Assembly: GCA_012728855.1 (NCBI GenBank)
Contig: JAAYEH010000011.1
Coordinates: 1 to 61,838, forward strand
Length of the DNA stretch: 61,838 nt
Reading direction: 5' to 3'
Source of the DNA: Rhodopirellula sp.
Lineage (GTDB): Bacteria > Planctomycetota > Planctomycetia > Pirellulales > Thermoguttaceae
A program made the position numbers and the translations under genes. Below are positions 15,892 to 23,704 of the stretch, piece after piece. The number at the start of each line of letters is the position of its first letter. Within the stretch, counting starts at the first letter, position 1. Under the pieces are notes generated by a model. It had not been told where the DNA came from, ran no database searches, and was given only the letters and a program-made list of their open reading frames with translations.

Positions 15892-17163
15892 TTACCCTAC
15901 CTCTCGAACAATGCTTCTCGCCAACTCGAAATTCCGCTCCGCGTAGACCTGGGTGACGTCGGCCTTGGCGTGTCCCAGCACAACCTGGCTTCCTTCGACG
16001 CCGTACTTCCGCCGGATCTTCGACGCCGCGGTATGCCGCAGACGGTTGGGAGACCAGCGGGGAACGTCCGCCTTATCACATGCCCGGTGGATCGCTCGCC
16101 GGTAGGAATCGCGGGTGTACCGCTCGCCGGCCTTTGTCCGCGGGTTGCGTTTGGGGCGCCGCTTGGCCTGGCTGGGCGTCATGGGCGTCTTGCGGTTGGC
16201 TCGCTTCTGGGCACAGAACCGCTTTATCACCTCGCTGGGCGAAAAGCAGTAGGCCGTCTCAGCCCGCAACAGGTACGGCGCCAGGATCTCTTGCCCCCGG
16301 GGGCCGATGAAGATGATCCGGTCCAGGTCGTGATGCTCGTTTTTGTGACTTCCGGGGCGGTACTCCCAGATCTCTCCGGATCGGTCGACGTCGCCGGGCC
16401 GGATAATGCAAACCTCATCCGGCCGGCAGCCGGTAAGCCGCTGCAGCCGGACCATATCCGCCAGGGTGGGAGACAGCTTCGCGAGCGTCGTTTCCACGGT
16501 GGCGTCGGAGATCTGCTTGACGCCCTTGCCCTCTGGGGCCTCGCTACGTCCCTTCTTAAGCCCTACGACGGTCAGGAGGGCTCGCCAGACCGTCTCTTCC
16601 AGCAGCCCCTCCTCGCTGCCCCAGCGGAAGATTTGGCGGATGATCCGCACCCGCTTGTTGATCGTCTCGCGGGCCAGCCGTCGCGGCGGCGCCGGATCCG
16701 GCTCCGCGGCCTGGTCGGCCTCGTGGTCGCGGTCCGGGCTTTTCGGCTGGGGAGTCCATCGCAGGTCGATGAGCGTTTGCCGGACGGCCTTCAGTTGCCG
16801 GGGGCCGAATTCCGCGGCGGGCGTGTCCCCGTACAGCCGCCGCATGGGGCGAATGGCCTGCTTGATCGCTTCGATACTGGAGGTAGGCTTGCCGTTTTTC
16901 AAGTAGTACGTCTTGGCGTGCCGGACGTAGAGCGTGAGCAGTTCCGAGACGTCCAGGCCGGATTGACTCCCGGCTTTCGGCAAATGCCGATTGTTGGCGA
17001 GCCATTCGGCGATGAGACGGTCGTATTTCCGCCGGGCGGCCTCGGTACCGTACCGGCCAAGGTAGTGGTGCTTGCCGTCGAGCGTGACGGCCGCCCGCCC
17101 ACTGGGTTTGTGGTGCCTCAGTTTGGGCAGCGGGCGCGTGCGAACCTGGGGAGAATTGGGCAT
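15892..17163 (-). CDS. int: Tyrosine integrase
   Basis: 423 residues from ATG 17163 (AAAGGGA upstream). The N-terminal arm-binding/core-binding part (~1-190) includes the ARRKYDRLIAEWLANNRHLP segment. The catalytic domain has RLTGCRPDEV (first Arg), HKNEHHDLDRIIFIG in the Lys-containing beta region, RLRHTAASKI (His and second Arg), LGHAKADVTQVYAERN (His and nucleophile Tyr). It ends 17 residues after Tyr, normal for the family. It lies next to the intact tRNA-Ile copy, the standard position for the integrase that made the insertion. A 15-bp perfect palindrome 22 bp upstream of the start suggests repressor or self control. Confidence 0.92.
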   Translation of the reverse strand: MPNSPQVRTRPLPKLRHHKPSGRAAVTLDGKHHYLGRYGTEAARRKYDRLIAEWLANNRHLPKAGSQSGLDVSELLTLYVRHAKTYYLKNGKPTSSIEAIKQAIRPMRRLYGDTPAAEFGPRQLKAVRQTLIDLRWTPQPKSPDRDHEADQAAEPDPAPPRRLARETINKRVRIIRQIFRWGSEEGLLEETVWRALLTVVGLKKGRSEAPEGKGVKQISDATVETTLAKLSPTLADMVRLQRLTGCRPDEVCIIRPGDVDRSGEIWEYRPGSHKNEHHDLDRIIFIGPRGQEILAPYLLRAETAYCFSPSEVIKRFCAQKRANRKTPMTPSQAKRRPKRNPRTKAGERYTRDSYRRAIHRACDKADVPRWSPNRLRHTAASKIRRKYGVEGSQVVLGHAKADVTQVYAERNFELARSIVREVG

Positions 17164-17175
17164 GTGCGTTCCCTT

Positions 17176-17200
17176 TCTCTGGAAAGTGGTAATTTACCAC
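17176..17200. promoter_or_regulatory. Palindromic operator / arm site upstream of the integrase
   Basis: 17186-17200 is the perfect palindrome GTGGTAATTTACCAC (7-1-7), 22 bp before the integrase ATG and 74 bp from the right attachment core. The overlapping 24 bp at 17176-17199 recurs inverted at 3716-3739. Suited to binding by the integrase arm domain, an excisionase or a repressor; which one cannot be told. Confidence 0.5.
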
Positions 17201-17274
17201 GTTTCGCCAAGAGCAAAGGGCCGCACTGCCGACCATCGGCAGGTATCCTAAATGCTTGGATCGGCCAAACTTAC

Positions 17275-17322
17275 AACAAGTGGGCGCACGAAGATTCGAA
17301 CTTCGGACCTCGTCCTTATCAG
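17275..17322. repeat. Right attachment site (48-bp direct repeat)
   Basis: Perfect copy of 3497-3544. It covers the last 42 bases of tRNA-Ile plus six bases beyond, so recombination at this site keeps the tRNA gene whole on the right side. Confidence 0.92.
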
Positions 17323-17354
17323 GGACGCGCTCTAACCAACTGAGCTATGCGCCC
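17281..17354 (-). tRNA. tRNA-Ile (GAT)
   Basis: 74 nt reading GGGCGCATAGCTCAGTTGGT from 17354. The cloverleaf closes cleanly: 7-bp acceptor stem GGGCGCA/TGCGCCC with discriminator A, D arm with GTTGGT loop, anticodon loop CTGATAA giving GAT, and T arm with GTTCGAATC. CCA is not encoded. Intact gene and integration target of the element. Confidence 0.96.
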
Positions 17355-17635
17355 GGTTCCAGGCCATCGGCCAAGAGCCTAATTGTATAGATCTCACGTC
17401 GGCTGTCAAAGGCTCCGCGATGATCCCCGTCGAGCGTCTGTCCGCCAAGTGAGGGGATTCATGTGCGAGAAGTTCCGGCGAATCGCAGGAATCGAGCGTG
17501 TTTGGTGGAACGGTTCACCTAATCGGAAAAATCGCTGTAATCGGATCATGTTACCAGCCCGGCCCGCCGAAAGAGATTATGGTCTCCGGGGCTGCCCCGG
17601 CTTTCTGCAATTGGCGTTCATACGAGGATTACGGC

Positions 17636-19540
17636 ATGAAGATCAGGATTTTCCCCCGCTGGGTTACATGGCAGATCGCGCTGGCCCTGCCGATTTGTGC
17701 AACCGTCGCCGTGGGCGCCAACCCATCGGCGGAGCAGGCCCTGCAGTTGGCTCCACTTCAAACGGATGTCGATTACGCACAACCCAGCAACGACGAAGCG
17801 GCGAAATGCAGGATCCGAGCGGAAAAAGAGAAAGGAGGAGTCGGTTGGGTTGTTGAAGACGCCAACGGAATGACCCTGCGGCGGTTCTTCGACACCAATG
17901 GAGACAACGTGGTCGACCAGTGGGCTTATTTCAAGGATGGACTGGAAGTCTATCGGGACATCGACAGCGATTCCAACGGCAAAGCCGACCAGTATCGCTG
18001 GTTCCACACGGGGGGCAGTCGATGGGGCCTCGACAAGGACGAGGACGGACGGATCGATGCCTGGAAGGCCATCTCTCCGGAAGAAGCGACCGCAGAGATC
18101 GTCGCCGCTCTGGCCAATCGCGACGCCGAGCGGTTTGCGAGGGTCGCGTTGACCACAAAGGAGCTGCCATCGCTCGGTCTGGGAAAAGAAAAGAACGAGC
18201 AATTGGCGGAGAAAGTCGAAGGGCTAACCGCCGGCTTCGAACAGTTGATCGCCAAGCAGAAGACGGTCTCCCCGCAAACCAAGTGGCTGCAGTTCAGCGG
18301 CAATCAGCCGGGAGTCGTTCCTGAGGGGACTGCCGGATCCACGAAAGATCTACGCGTGTATGAGAACGTGGTTGCGATTGTCCAGAGCGGTGAAGCGCAT
18401 GGGCAAATCCCCATCGGTACGCTTGTCGAAGTCGGGCCTGTTTGGCGAGTGATCGACCTGCCCGTCCTCGACGCGGGGAAACAGGGTGAGGTGGCCATCG
18501 GTTTCTTTTTCCGCTCCCCGCTGGCCAACCGCGAACCCGTGGTCGCCGGTGGGCAGGCAGAGGAGGCTCAGAAGTTCCTGGCCGAGCTGGAAAAGGTGGA
18601 TTCAGCCGCCAGCCAGGCCGCCACTTCCGAAGAACTCGCGAAGTTCAACGCCCGCCGCGCGGATCTTGTTGAGCAGATTGCCGATCAAGCCGCTAGTCCC
18701 GAGGATCGTGCGATGTGGCTCCGCCAGTTGGCCGATACGGTAAGCGCCGCCGTCCAATCCGGCGCGTATCCAGACGGCGCCGAGCGTTTGGAGGCGTTGT
18801 TTGAAAAGCTCCAGAAGAACGCGAAAGACCAGGAGTTGGCCGCCTATGTGCGATTCCGGCAACTTTCGGCGGCCTACGGATTGAGTGTCCAGTCGCCGAA
18901 CGCCGACTTTGCCAAGATTCAAACCGATTGGTTGAAGCAACTCGAAGAGTACGTGGCGGCCTACCCGAAGAGCCCCGACACGGCGGAGGCGCTGCTGCAA
19001 TTGGGCATCGCCCAGGAATTTGCCGGTCAGGAAGACGATGCGAAGAAGTGGTTTGGCCGGATCGTCGAGACGTTTCCCGATTCGCTCGCCGCACGCAAAG
19101 CCGCCGGCGCGAAGAGGCGGTTAGATTCGGTCGGGAAGACCTTGGAGTTTCAGGGCAAGAACGCGGCGGGAGGTTCGATCGATCTGGCAAGCTTCCGCGG
19201 CAAGGTCGTCCTGATCCACTACTGGGCTACGTGGTGTGAGCCCTGCAAGCAGGATATGACGACCATCGGAGAACTACTGGGAAAGTACGGTCGATCGGGG
19301 TTCGCCGCCATTGGGGTCAATGTCGACAACACCGCCGAGGAGATGTCCTCCTACGTCCGTCAAAGTCGTATCGCCTGGCCTCAGGTGTTCGAGGATGGAG
19401 GACTGGAAGGCCGCCCCGCACAGGAATTGGGCATTCTTACTCTTCCCACCATGCTGCTGGTCGATCAGCAGGGACAGGTGGTGAATCGCAATGTCCAGGC
19501 TGCCGAATTAGAACGAGAACTGAAGCGGTTGGTTCGTTAA
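17636..19540 (+). CDS. Periplasmic thioredoxin-family protein with EF-hand-like loops
   Basis: 634 residues from ATG 17636 (GAGGA upstream). A signal peptide lies at ~1-27 (WQIALALPICATVAVGA). At ~75-145 there are calcium-loop-like stretches: DTNGDNVVDQW, DSDSNGKADQY and DKDEDGRIDAW, each followed by an aromatic. A helical middle with TPR-like text (AALLQLGIAQEFAGQEDDAKKWFGRI) runs to ~500. A TlpA-type thioredoxin domain at ~505-634 carries YWATWCEPCKQD with both redox Cys. It should act as a thiol-disulfide or peroxidase-like protein outside the cytoplasm; a scaffold role is also possible. A strong terminator follows. Confidence 0.85.
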   Translation: MKIRIFPRWVTWQIALALPICATVAVGANPSAEQALQLAPLQTDVDYAQPSNDEAAKCRIRAEKEKGGVGWVVEDANGMTLRRFFDTNGDNVVDQWAYFKDGLEVYRDIDSDSNGKADQYRWFHTGGSRWGLDKDEDGRIDAWKAISPEEATAEIVAALANRDAERFARVALTTKELPSLGLGKEKNEQLAEKVEGLTAGFEQLIAKQKTVSPQTKWLQFSGNQPGVVPEGTAGSTKDLRVYENVVAIVQSGEAHGQIPIGTLVEVGPVWRVIDLPVLDAGKQGEVAIGFFFRSPLANREPVVAGGQAEEAQKFLAELEKVDSAASQAATSEELAKFNARRADLVEQIADQAASPEDRAMWLRQLADTVSAAVQSGAYPDGAERLEALFEKLQKNAKDQELAAYVRFRQLSAAYGLSVQSPNADFAKIQTDWLKQLEEYVAAYPKSPDTAEALLQLGIAQEFAGQEDDAKKWFGRIVETFPDSLAARKAAGAKRRLDSVGKTLEFQGKNAAGGSIDLASFRGKVVLIHYWATWCEPCKQDMTTIGELLGKYGRSGFAAIGVNVDNTAEEMSSYVRQSRIAWPQVFEDGGLEGRPAQELGILTLPTMLLVDQQGQVVNRNVQAAELERELKRLVR

Positions 19541-19600
19541 CGTCGTCGGCACGGCTCCGACGCAGACAGATCCCGCTTGCCGGCTGGGGGCTCGGTAACA

Positions 19601-19625
19601 AGCTCCCGCTTGGCAAGCGGGAGCT
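19601..19625. terminator. Bidirectional terminator
   Basis: Perfect 11-bp stem AGCTCCCGCTT/AAGCGGGAGCT with a 3-nt loop, followed by ACTTTTG on the + strand. It lies between two converging genes. Confidence 0.75.
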
Positions 19626-19632
19626 ACTTTTG

Positions 19633-19911
19633 TCACCCGCCGATACGAACATCGGAGCCACGACTGAAATCGCAGGTCGCAGTCAAGACCATCACCGAGA
19701 GAGTCGCCCCTGCTCCAAGCCACGCTCCCGGTTTACCGCCAAGCGAAACGATGGTGGTTGCGCCGACGATCGCCAGGCAAATGAGAAAGATGGTTTGGCA
19801 GGCGGTTTGATGTCGGGATCCCTCGCTGACCCGTGCCGCCAACCCGCTGAACAACCCTATCGTGAGAACAACAACGTGCAGAAACAGGATCGCTTGAACA
19901 CCGGCCATCAT
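19633..19911 (-). CDS. Small three-TM membrane protein
   Basis: 92 residues from ATG 19911 (GGGAGG upstream); the frame continues further upstream but looks non-coding. Three hydrophobic segments: IlFLHVVVLTIGLFSGLA (~8-26), IFLICLAIVGATTIVSLG (~41-58) and GAWLGAGATLSVMVLTA (~62-78). No motif or family recognised. Confidence 0.6.
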   Translation of the reverse strand: MMAGVQAILFLHVVVLTIGLFSGLAARVSEGSRHQTACQTIFLICLAIVGATTIVSLGGKPGAWLGAGATLSVMVLTATCDFSRGSDVRIGG

Positions 19912-20644
19912 CGTGCCTCCCAAGTCCTTTCGGGGGCCTCTTTCGAGGCGTAGCGCGCTGGGCGAATGCGCTTTCGTCAACCTCCCTGTTGACGGGGTTT
20001 TTCCCGTTGCGATTATCGTGCCAAATCGCCGTGTTTCTTCAGATCGTCGACGTCGTGCTAAATACGGCAACAGGCACGCGGGCATCGTCCCCATCACGAG
20101 AATGATTTCTCTGGGTCACCTGTAAATCTTACAAAGCTTCCCAATTTCTGCAAACAGTAAACTGCCGCGCGTCGCCTGTCGCTTTCCACTGCTGGGGGTA
20201 GAACCTGTCCCGACCCGAGTCTGATGCACCAAGTCCTTGCTGACAAAGATGTTACTCTAAGGATGCATGCTTCTGGACCGGGTAGTACGATCCGGAACAC
20301 CAGCAAAATCGAAAAAAAGCTCCCTTTCCGTCCATCCGCGAACCGAAACGTATTGTCAGGCAACAATCAACGGACACGGAGGTTGCGCAGGGGGGCCTCG
20401 ACGCAATCACCGCTGGCACATCGCATGAGTCGGTGTGGGCACTGTTTCCTCCTGCCTTCCTGGCCGCTGGAGTTGCCCGGTTGTAAAAATCAACAGCAAC
20501 CAGATTTCCCGAGGTCCGAATCCTATCGTCCTCGTAACCGGCTGACCGGTGGCCGAAGGTCCGACGTGTACAAAGGGCGCGTTGCCGACGCGACGGTCTT
20601 GGAAGGTGACCCACCACCGGGTTGTTTCTAACAGGAGGGAAGGC
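19912..20644. other. Long intergenic region before the BON gene
   Basis: 730 bp with no confident gene. A 68-codon frame at 20425-20631 (MSRCGHCFLLPSWPLELPGC, then NQQQPDFPRSES) has a lipobox-like LPGC but no ribosome site, so it is not called. The region should hold divergent promoters for the small membrane protein and the BON protein. Confidence 0.4.
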
Positions 20645-21679
20645 ATGCGACGTTTGTTTGTAGGTTTGGTGGTCGCCGCCGCCACCGTTTTCGCCCCGAT
20701 GTGGGCCCTGGCCGGAAACCAGGAGGTTGCCGAAAAGATCGCGGCCAACCTCCGGGAAAGCGGCCAACTGCAAGGTTTCCGAATTGGCGTGAAGTACCAG
20801 GACGGCACCGCCTGGTTACGCGGCGAGGTAGCCAATCAGGAGCAGATGAGTTCGGCACTGAAACTGGTCTTCCAGACCGAGGGTGTCACGCGGGTGGTCA
20901 ACAATTTGACGGTTGCCGAACAGGCATCCCAGACGCAGGAAAGCCCGGCGGCTTCCAATCCGGACTCCGCGCTTGGCAAAGTCCAGACGGCTCTAACTCA
21001 ACGGCTGGGGCAGATTCAGCAATCGGCGGGGGCAGTCGCGCCAGAGCGACAGACCGCTCAGCGGATCGAAGCGGCGAGAACCAGTCCGTTCCCGGTTGCG
21101 GCCAGCACGGCGGAACGCGTTCCCACCAGCTTTTCCCAGGACGCGGTGCAACCGGTAGCGGCGACCACGCAGCAACCAACACTTGCTCCGCCGAAGCAGC
21201 AGCGGCCGACAACGCATGAGGTGGCCAGTCGAAACGCCACCCCCATTCCCGTCGCCTATGCGCAACCGCTAGTTGCCGCCGAGGTGACGCAGGGCCCGCC
21301 GACCCCGGCCGCCCCCATCGCCGGGATGCCTATCGAGGGCACTCCCATCCAAGCAATGCCCGTGCAAGGCACTCCGATGCCGATGTACGGGGCGCCGGTG
21401 CCCACGGCCGCCGCCGCGCCGATGGCCTATGACCAGCCACATCTTCCCGGGTACGCATGGCCTGGCTATGCCGCCTATCCGAATTACGCGGGCGTGACCT
21501 ATCCGAAACAGTACTCGCCCGCCGCTTGGCCGTATATCGGACCGTTCTATCCCTATCCTCAGGTGCCGCTTGGTTGGCGTAAGGCCACCTTGGAATGGCA
21601 CGATGGTTGGTGGTTCCTCGACTTCGACGACGGTGCTTCCCACAATTGGTTCTCGGGGCTGTTCCGCCACGGCAAGTAA
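20645..21679 (+). CDS. Exported BON-domain protein with Pro/Gln-rich linker
   Basis: 344 residues from ATG 20645, preceded by AGGAGGGAAGG. Signal peptide ~1-24 (LFVGLVVAAATVFAPMWALA). A BON domain at ~25-90 (VAEKIAANLRES, then IGVKYQDGTAWLRGEVANQEQM and VNNLTV) suggests envelope or membrane attachment. A long low-complexity linker follows, with M-P-(I/V)-x-G-T-P units (~225-260). The conserved-looking C-terminal segment is rich in Tyr, Pro and Trp (FYPYPQVPLGWRKATLEWHD, then GWWFLDF). Probably a periplasmic structural protein; role unknown. Confidence 0.8.
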   Translation: MRRLFVGLVVAAATVFAPMWALAGNQEVAEKIAANLRESGQLQGFRIGVKYQDGTAWLRGEVANQEQMSSALKLVFQTEGVTRVVNNLTVAEQASQTQESPAASNPDSALGKVQTALTQRLGQIQQSAGAVAPERQTAQRIEAARTSPFPVAASTAERVPTSFSQDAVQPVAATTQQPTLAPPKQQRPTTHEVASRNATPIPVAYAQPLVAAEVTQGPPTPAAPIAGMPIEGTPIQAMPVQGTPMPMYGAPVPTAAAAPMAYDQPHLPGYAWPGYAAYPNYAGVTYPKQYSPAAWPYIGPFYPYPQVPLGWRKATLEWHDGWWFLDFDDGASHNWFSGLFRHGK

Positions 21680-21711
21680 TTGCGGCGAAACATTCATCCT
21701 CGATCGGGTTA

Positions 21712-21743
21712 CCCTCACGCGGCGTCGCCGCGTGAGGGCTTTT
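21712..21743. terminator. Rho-independent terminator
   Basis: Perfect 12-bp stem (CCCTCACGCGGC and complement) with a GTC loop, then CTTTT, 33 bp after the BON gene stop. It also faces the end of the leftward HEAT/TPR gene. Confidence 0.9.
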
Positions 21744-21770
21744 CTTGGCATACTGCTCAGAGCAAGATCT

Positions 21771-22433
21771 CTATCTGCCTTCGATCAGCCGTGCGAGCTT
21801 CACGACCTGAACCCGGACGCCTTCCAGATCGGGATTCAAACGCAGTGCGCGCCGAAAGCAATCCAGCGCGGAAACCGGATTGCCAAGCTGCAGATAGCAT
21901 TGCCCCATGCCGGCGGCTGCGGCAAACTGATAGGGATTGATTTCCAGTGTTTGGTGGCAATCGCGGATCGAATCGGCATAGTGTCCCTGCGCGAACTCAG
22001 CCACCGCGCGCTGATTCCACGCCTCGGCAAACCAGGGCGCACTCTCAATCAACGCGCTGGCCCTGGTTCGCGCCGCGCTATAATGTTGCGCGGCGTTCAA
22101 GCGAATGACGATTCCAAGCTGTTGTCGCTGCTCGTCGTTGCCGGCACGAGCCCAGACATTGCGGATGCCGTCCTCAACCAGCATTCGGACGGTACGATCC
22201 TGGTCGTTCAGCGCGCGGCCCAACACGCCGTTGGCGTCGTAGTCGCCGAGGAAACCGAGGGCCAGCACCGCCGCGCGCCGAATCTGAGGATCGGCGGCCG
22301 ACACGAGGCGCTCGAGGGTTCCCTGGGTATACCCACGAGAAACGTGGCTGATGAACCCGGACGAATCCTGGTTGTCGAGGTATTTCTGGTACAATGCCAG
22401 CAGGCGCGGAATGCGGGATGAACGAGTGCTCAC
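21771..22433 (-). CDS. HEAT/TPR repeat protein
   Basis: 220 residues. Residues ~35-95 read as HEAT-like helices (DPQIRRAAVLALGFLGDYDANGVLGRALNDQDRTVRMLVEDGI). Residues ~110-210 are TPR units (WFAEAWNQRAVAEFAQGHYADSIRDCHQTLEINPYQFAAAAGMG, then NPVSALDCFRRALRLNPDLEG). No signal peptide, so cytoplasmic. A protein-interaction module with unknown partner. Its start is divergent from and close to the secretin-N-like gene. Confidence 0.85.
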   Translation of the reverse strand: MSTRSSRIPRLLALYQKYLDNQDSSGFISHVSRGYTQGTLERLVSAADPQIRRAAVLALGFLGDYDANGVLGRALNDQDRTVRMLVEDGIRNVWARAGNDEQRQQLGIVIRLNAAQHYSAARTRASALIESAPWFAEAWNQRAVAEFAQGHYADSIRDCHQTLEINPYQFAAAAGMGQCYLQLGNPVSALDCFRRALRLNPDLEGVRVQVVKLARLIEGR

Positions 22434-22486
22434 CGCATGAACTCCTAACCGAGATAGTTTTTCCGCCGAAAGGGCGGGATGGCCGA

Positions 22487-23641
22487 ATGGTCTTGCTAGA
22501 TACTACCGATTCTAATCGCATCGAACGGTCATACCAGCGAAAAGCCCTCCCCCCCTTGGGTTTTCTTCCGCTTTCCCACCGTCCACTGACGGAAAAGACG
22601 AGTAGGCAGATAATTCGTCGGGCGGCGGATTTGTCGAGTCTGGTGTTCGCGGCGGTGCTGACGGCGGCCAGCTTCGCCTCCATCCGCGCCGCCACGCCAA
22701 GCTGGCTGACCGGCAACCGGCTCGACCAACAGCTCCGGCAGCCGGTGCCGGTGCTCCATTGGCGCGGGGCTCCGCTGCGGCAGGCTCTGGAAACGCTCGC
22801 CCTTGCCAATCGCATCCCGCTGTTGATCGATCGACGCATTGACCCCGGTCAATCACTGACGCTCTCGCCGGAAAACGTCCCGCTCATCGACGCCTTCCGC
22901 CTCGTGGCCGAACATTGCGATCTGTCGATAGGACGGATCGGCCCGGTTGTCTACTTCGGACCGCGGGAGTTTGGACGCCGCCTGGAGGCTACCGTGGAAC
23001 TGCGACGGGATGACGTCCTCCAATTGTCGTCCGCCGCCCGCCGGCCGTGGCTGAAAGCATCCCCTATTTCGTGGGGGGACTTGACCGAGCCCCGGCAATT
23101 GCTTGCCGGACTGGCCGGGGAGGCGGGTGTGGAGATCGATGGATTGCCGCAAGTGCCGCATGATCTTTGGGCCGCCGCCGACTTACCACCGCTTTCGCTG
23201 GTCGATCGGTTCGGCCTGATCATCGGGCAGTACGATCTCACTCTCAAGATCAGCGACGACGGCCGCAGCGCGCAGCTTGTGCCGATTCCCTACGCGGTCG
23301 CCGCTGGCCGGGAGAGCGTGGTTCGACGGTCGCGTGATCGCCGTCCGCACCCTGAAACCGCTCCGAAAGCTCCATCACAACAGACTCGCTACACGATCCG
23401 CGAAGCCAAGGGCAAGCTCTCTCGCCTTCTGGACGAACTGGCGGATCGCCTTCAACTCCAGTTGCGGAGTGACGATGCGGCGCTGCAGGCGGCCGGCATC
23501 TCGCTCGATCAACAGGTTTTGCTTTCCGTCAGCGACGCCACGCTCGAAGAACTCTTCGAGAGCCTGCTCAGGCCGGCGGGCTGCACGTTTTCCCTGGAAG
23601 GCAAGACGTTAACGGTTCGTCCGGCGAAGAGCACGGACTGA
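22487..23641 (+). CDS. Secretin N-terminal-domain-like exported protein
   Basis: Frame of up to 415 residues; the start is uncertain. ATG 22487 is used here, although the hydrophobic export segment (LSSLVFAAVLTAASFASIRA) begins ~48 residues later and a downstream non-ATG start is possible. After it come STN/secretin-N-like regions: LRQALETLALANRIPLLIDRRIDPGQSL, a middle copy (LTEPRQLLAGLAGEAGVEIDGL) and a last copy (LQLRSDDAALQAAGISLDQQVLLSVSDATLEELFESLLRPAGCTF). There is no secretin pore domain, so it is a stand-alone periplasmic protein. Role unknown. Confidence 0.65.
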   Translation: MVLLDTTDSNRIERSYQRKALPPLGFLPLSHRPLTEKTSRQIIRRAADLSSLVFAAVLTAASFASIRAATPSWLTGNRLDQQLRQPVPVLHWRGAPLRQALETLALANRIPLLIDRRIDPGQSLTLSPENVPLIDAFRLVAEHCDLSIGRIGPVVYFGPREFGRRLEATVELRRDDVLQLSSAARRPWLKASPISWGDLTEPRQLLAGLAGEAGVEIDGLPQVPHDLWAAADLPPLSLVDRFGLIIGQYDLTLKISDDGRSAQLVPIPYAVAAGRESVVRRSRDRRPHPETAPKAPSQQTRYTIREAKGKLSRLLDELADRLQLQLRSDDAALQAAGISLDQQVLLSVSDATLEELFESLLRPAGCTFSLEGKTLTVRPAKSTD

Positions 23642-23704
23642 CCGCAAACGCAATGGGAATCGAGTCTTCCGGCCTGCCGGGGCCGGTTCCGGCTATGTCG
23701 TGAC

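Larger units (their letters stand above)
3497..17322. mobile_element. Integrated phage-derived element in tRNA-Ile
   Basis: A 13.8 kb block bounded by 48-bp perfect direct repeats (3497-3544 and 17275-17322). The right copy is the 3' part of an intact tRNA-Ile gene. A tyrosine integrase lies directly next to the tRNA. Contents are phage-like: replication-type gene, MerR-like regulator, S49/prohead protease, tape-measure protein and a second recombinase. Almost every gene is leftward with short gaps and clear AAAGGA-type ribosome sites. No terminase, portal, capsid, lysis or tail-fibre gene is recognisable. It may be a satellite, an integrative plasmid-phage hybrid, or a shrinking prophage. 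The boundaries are directly supported; mobility is inferred. Confidence 0.88.

Noticed and set aside
20425..20631. Small lipoprotein upstream of the BON gene
   Set aside because: A lipobox-like LPGC exists but there is no ribosome site and the rest of the text is not convincing.
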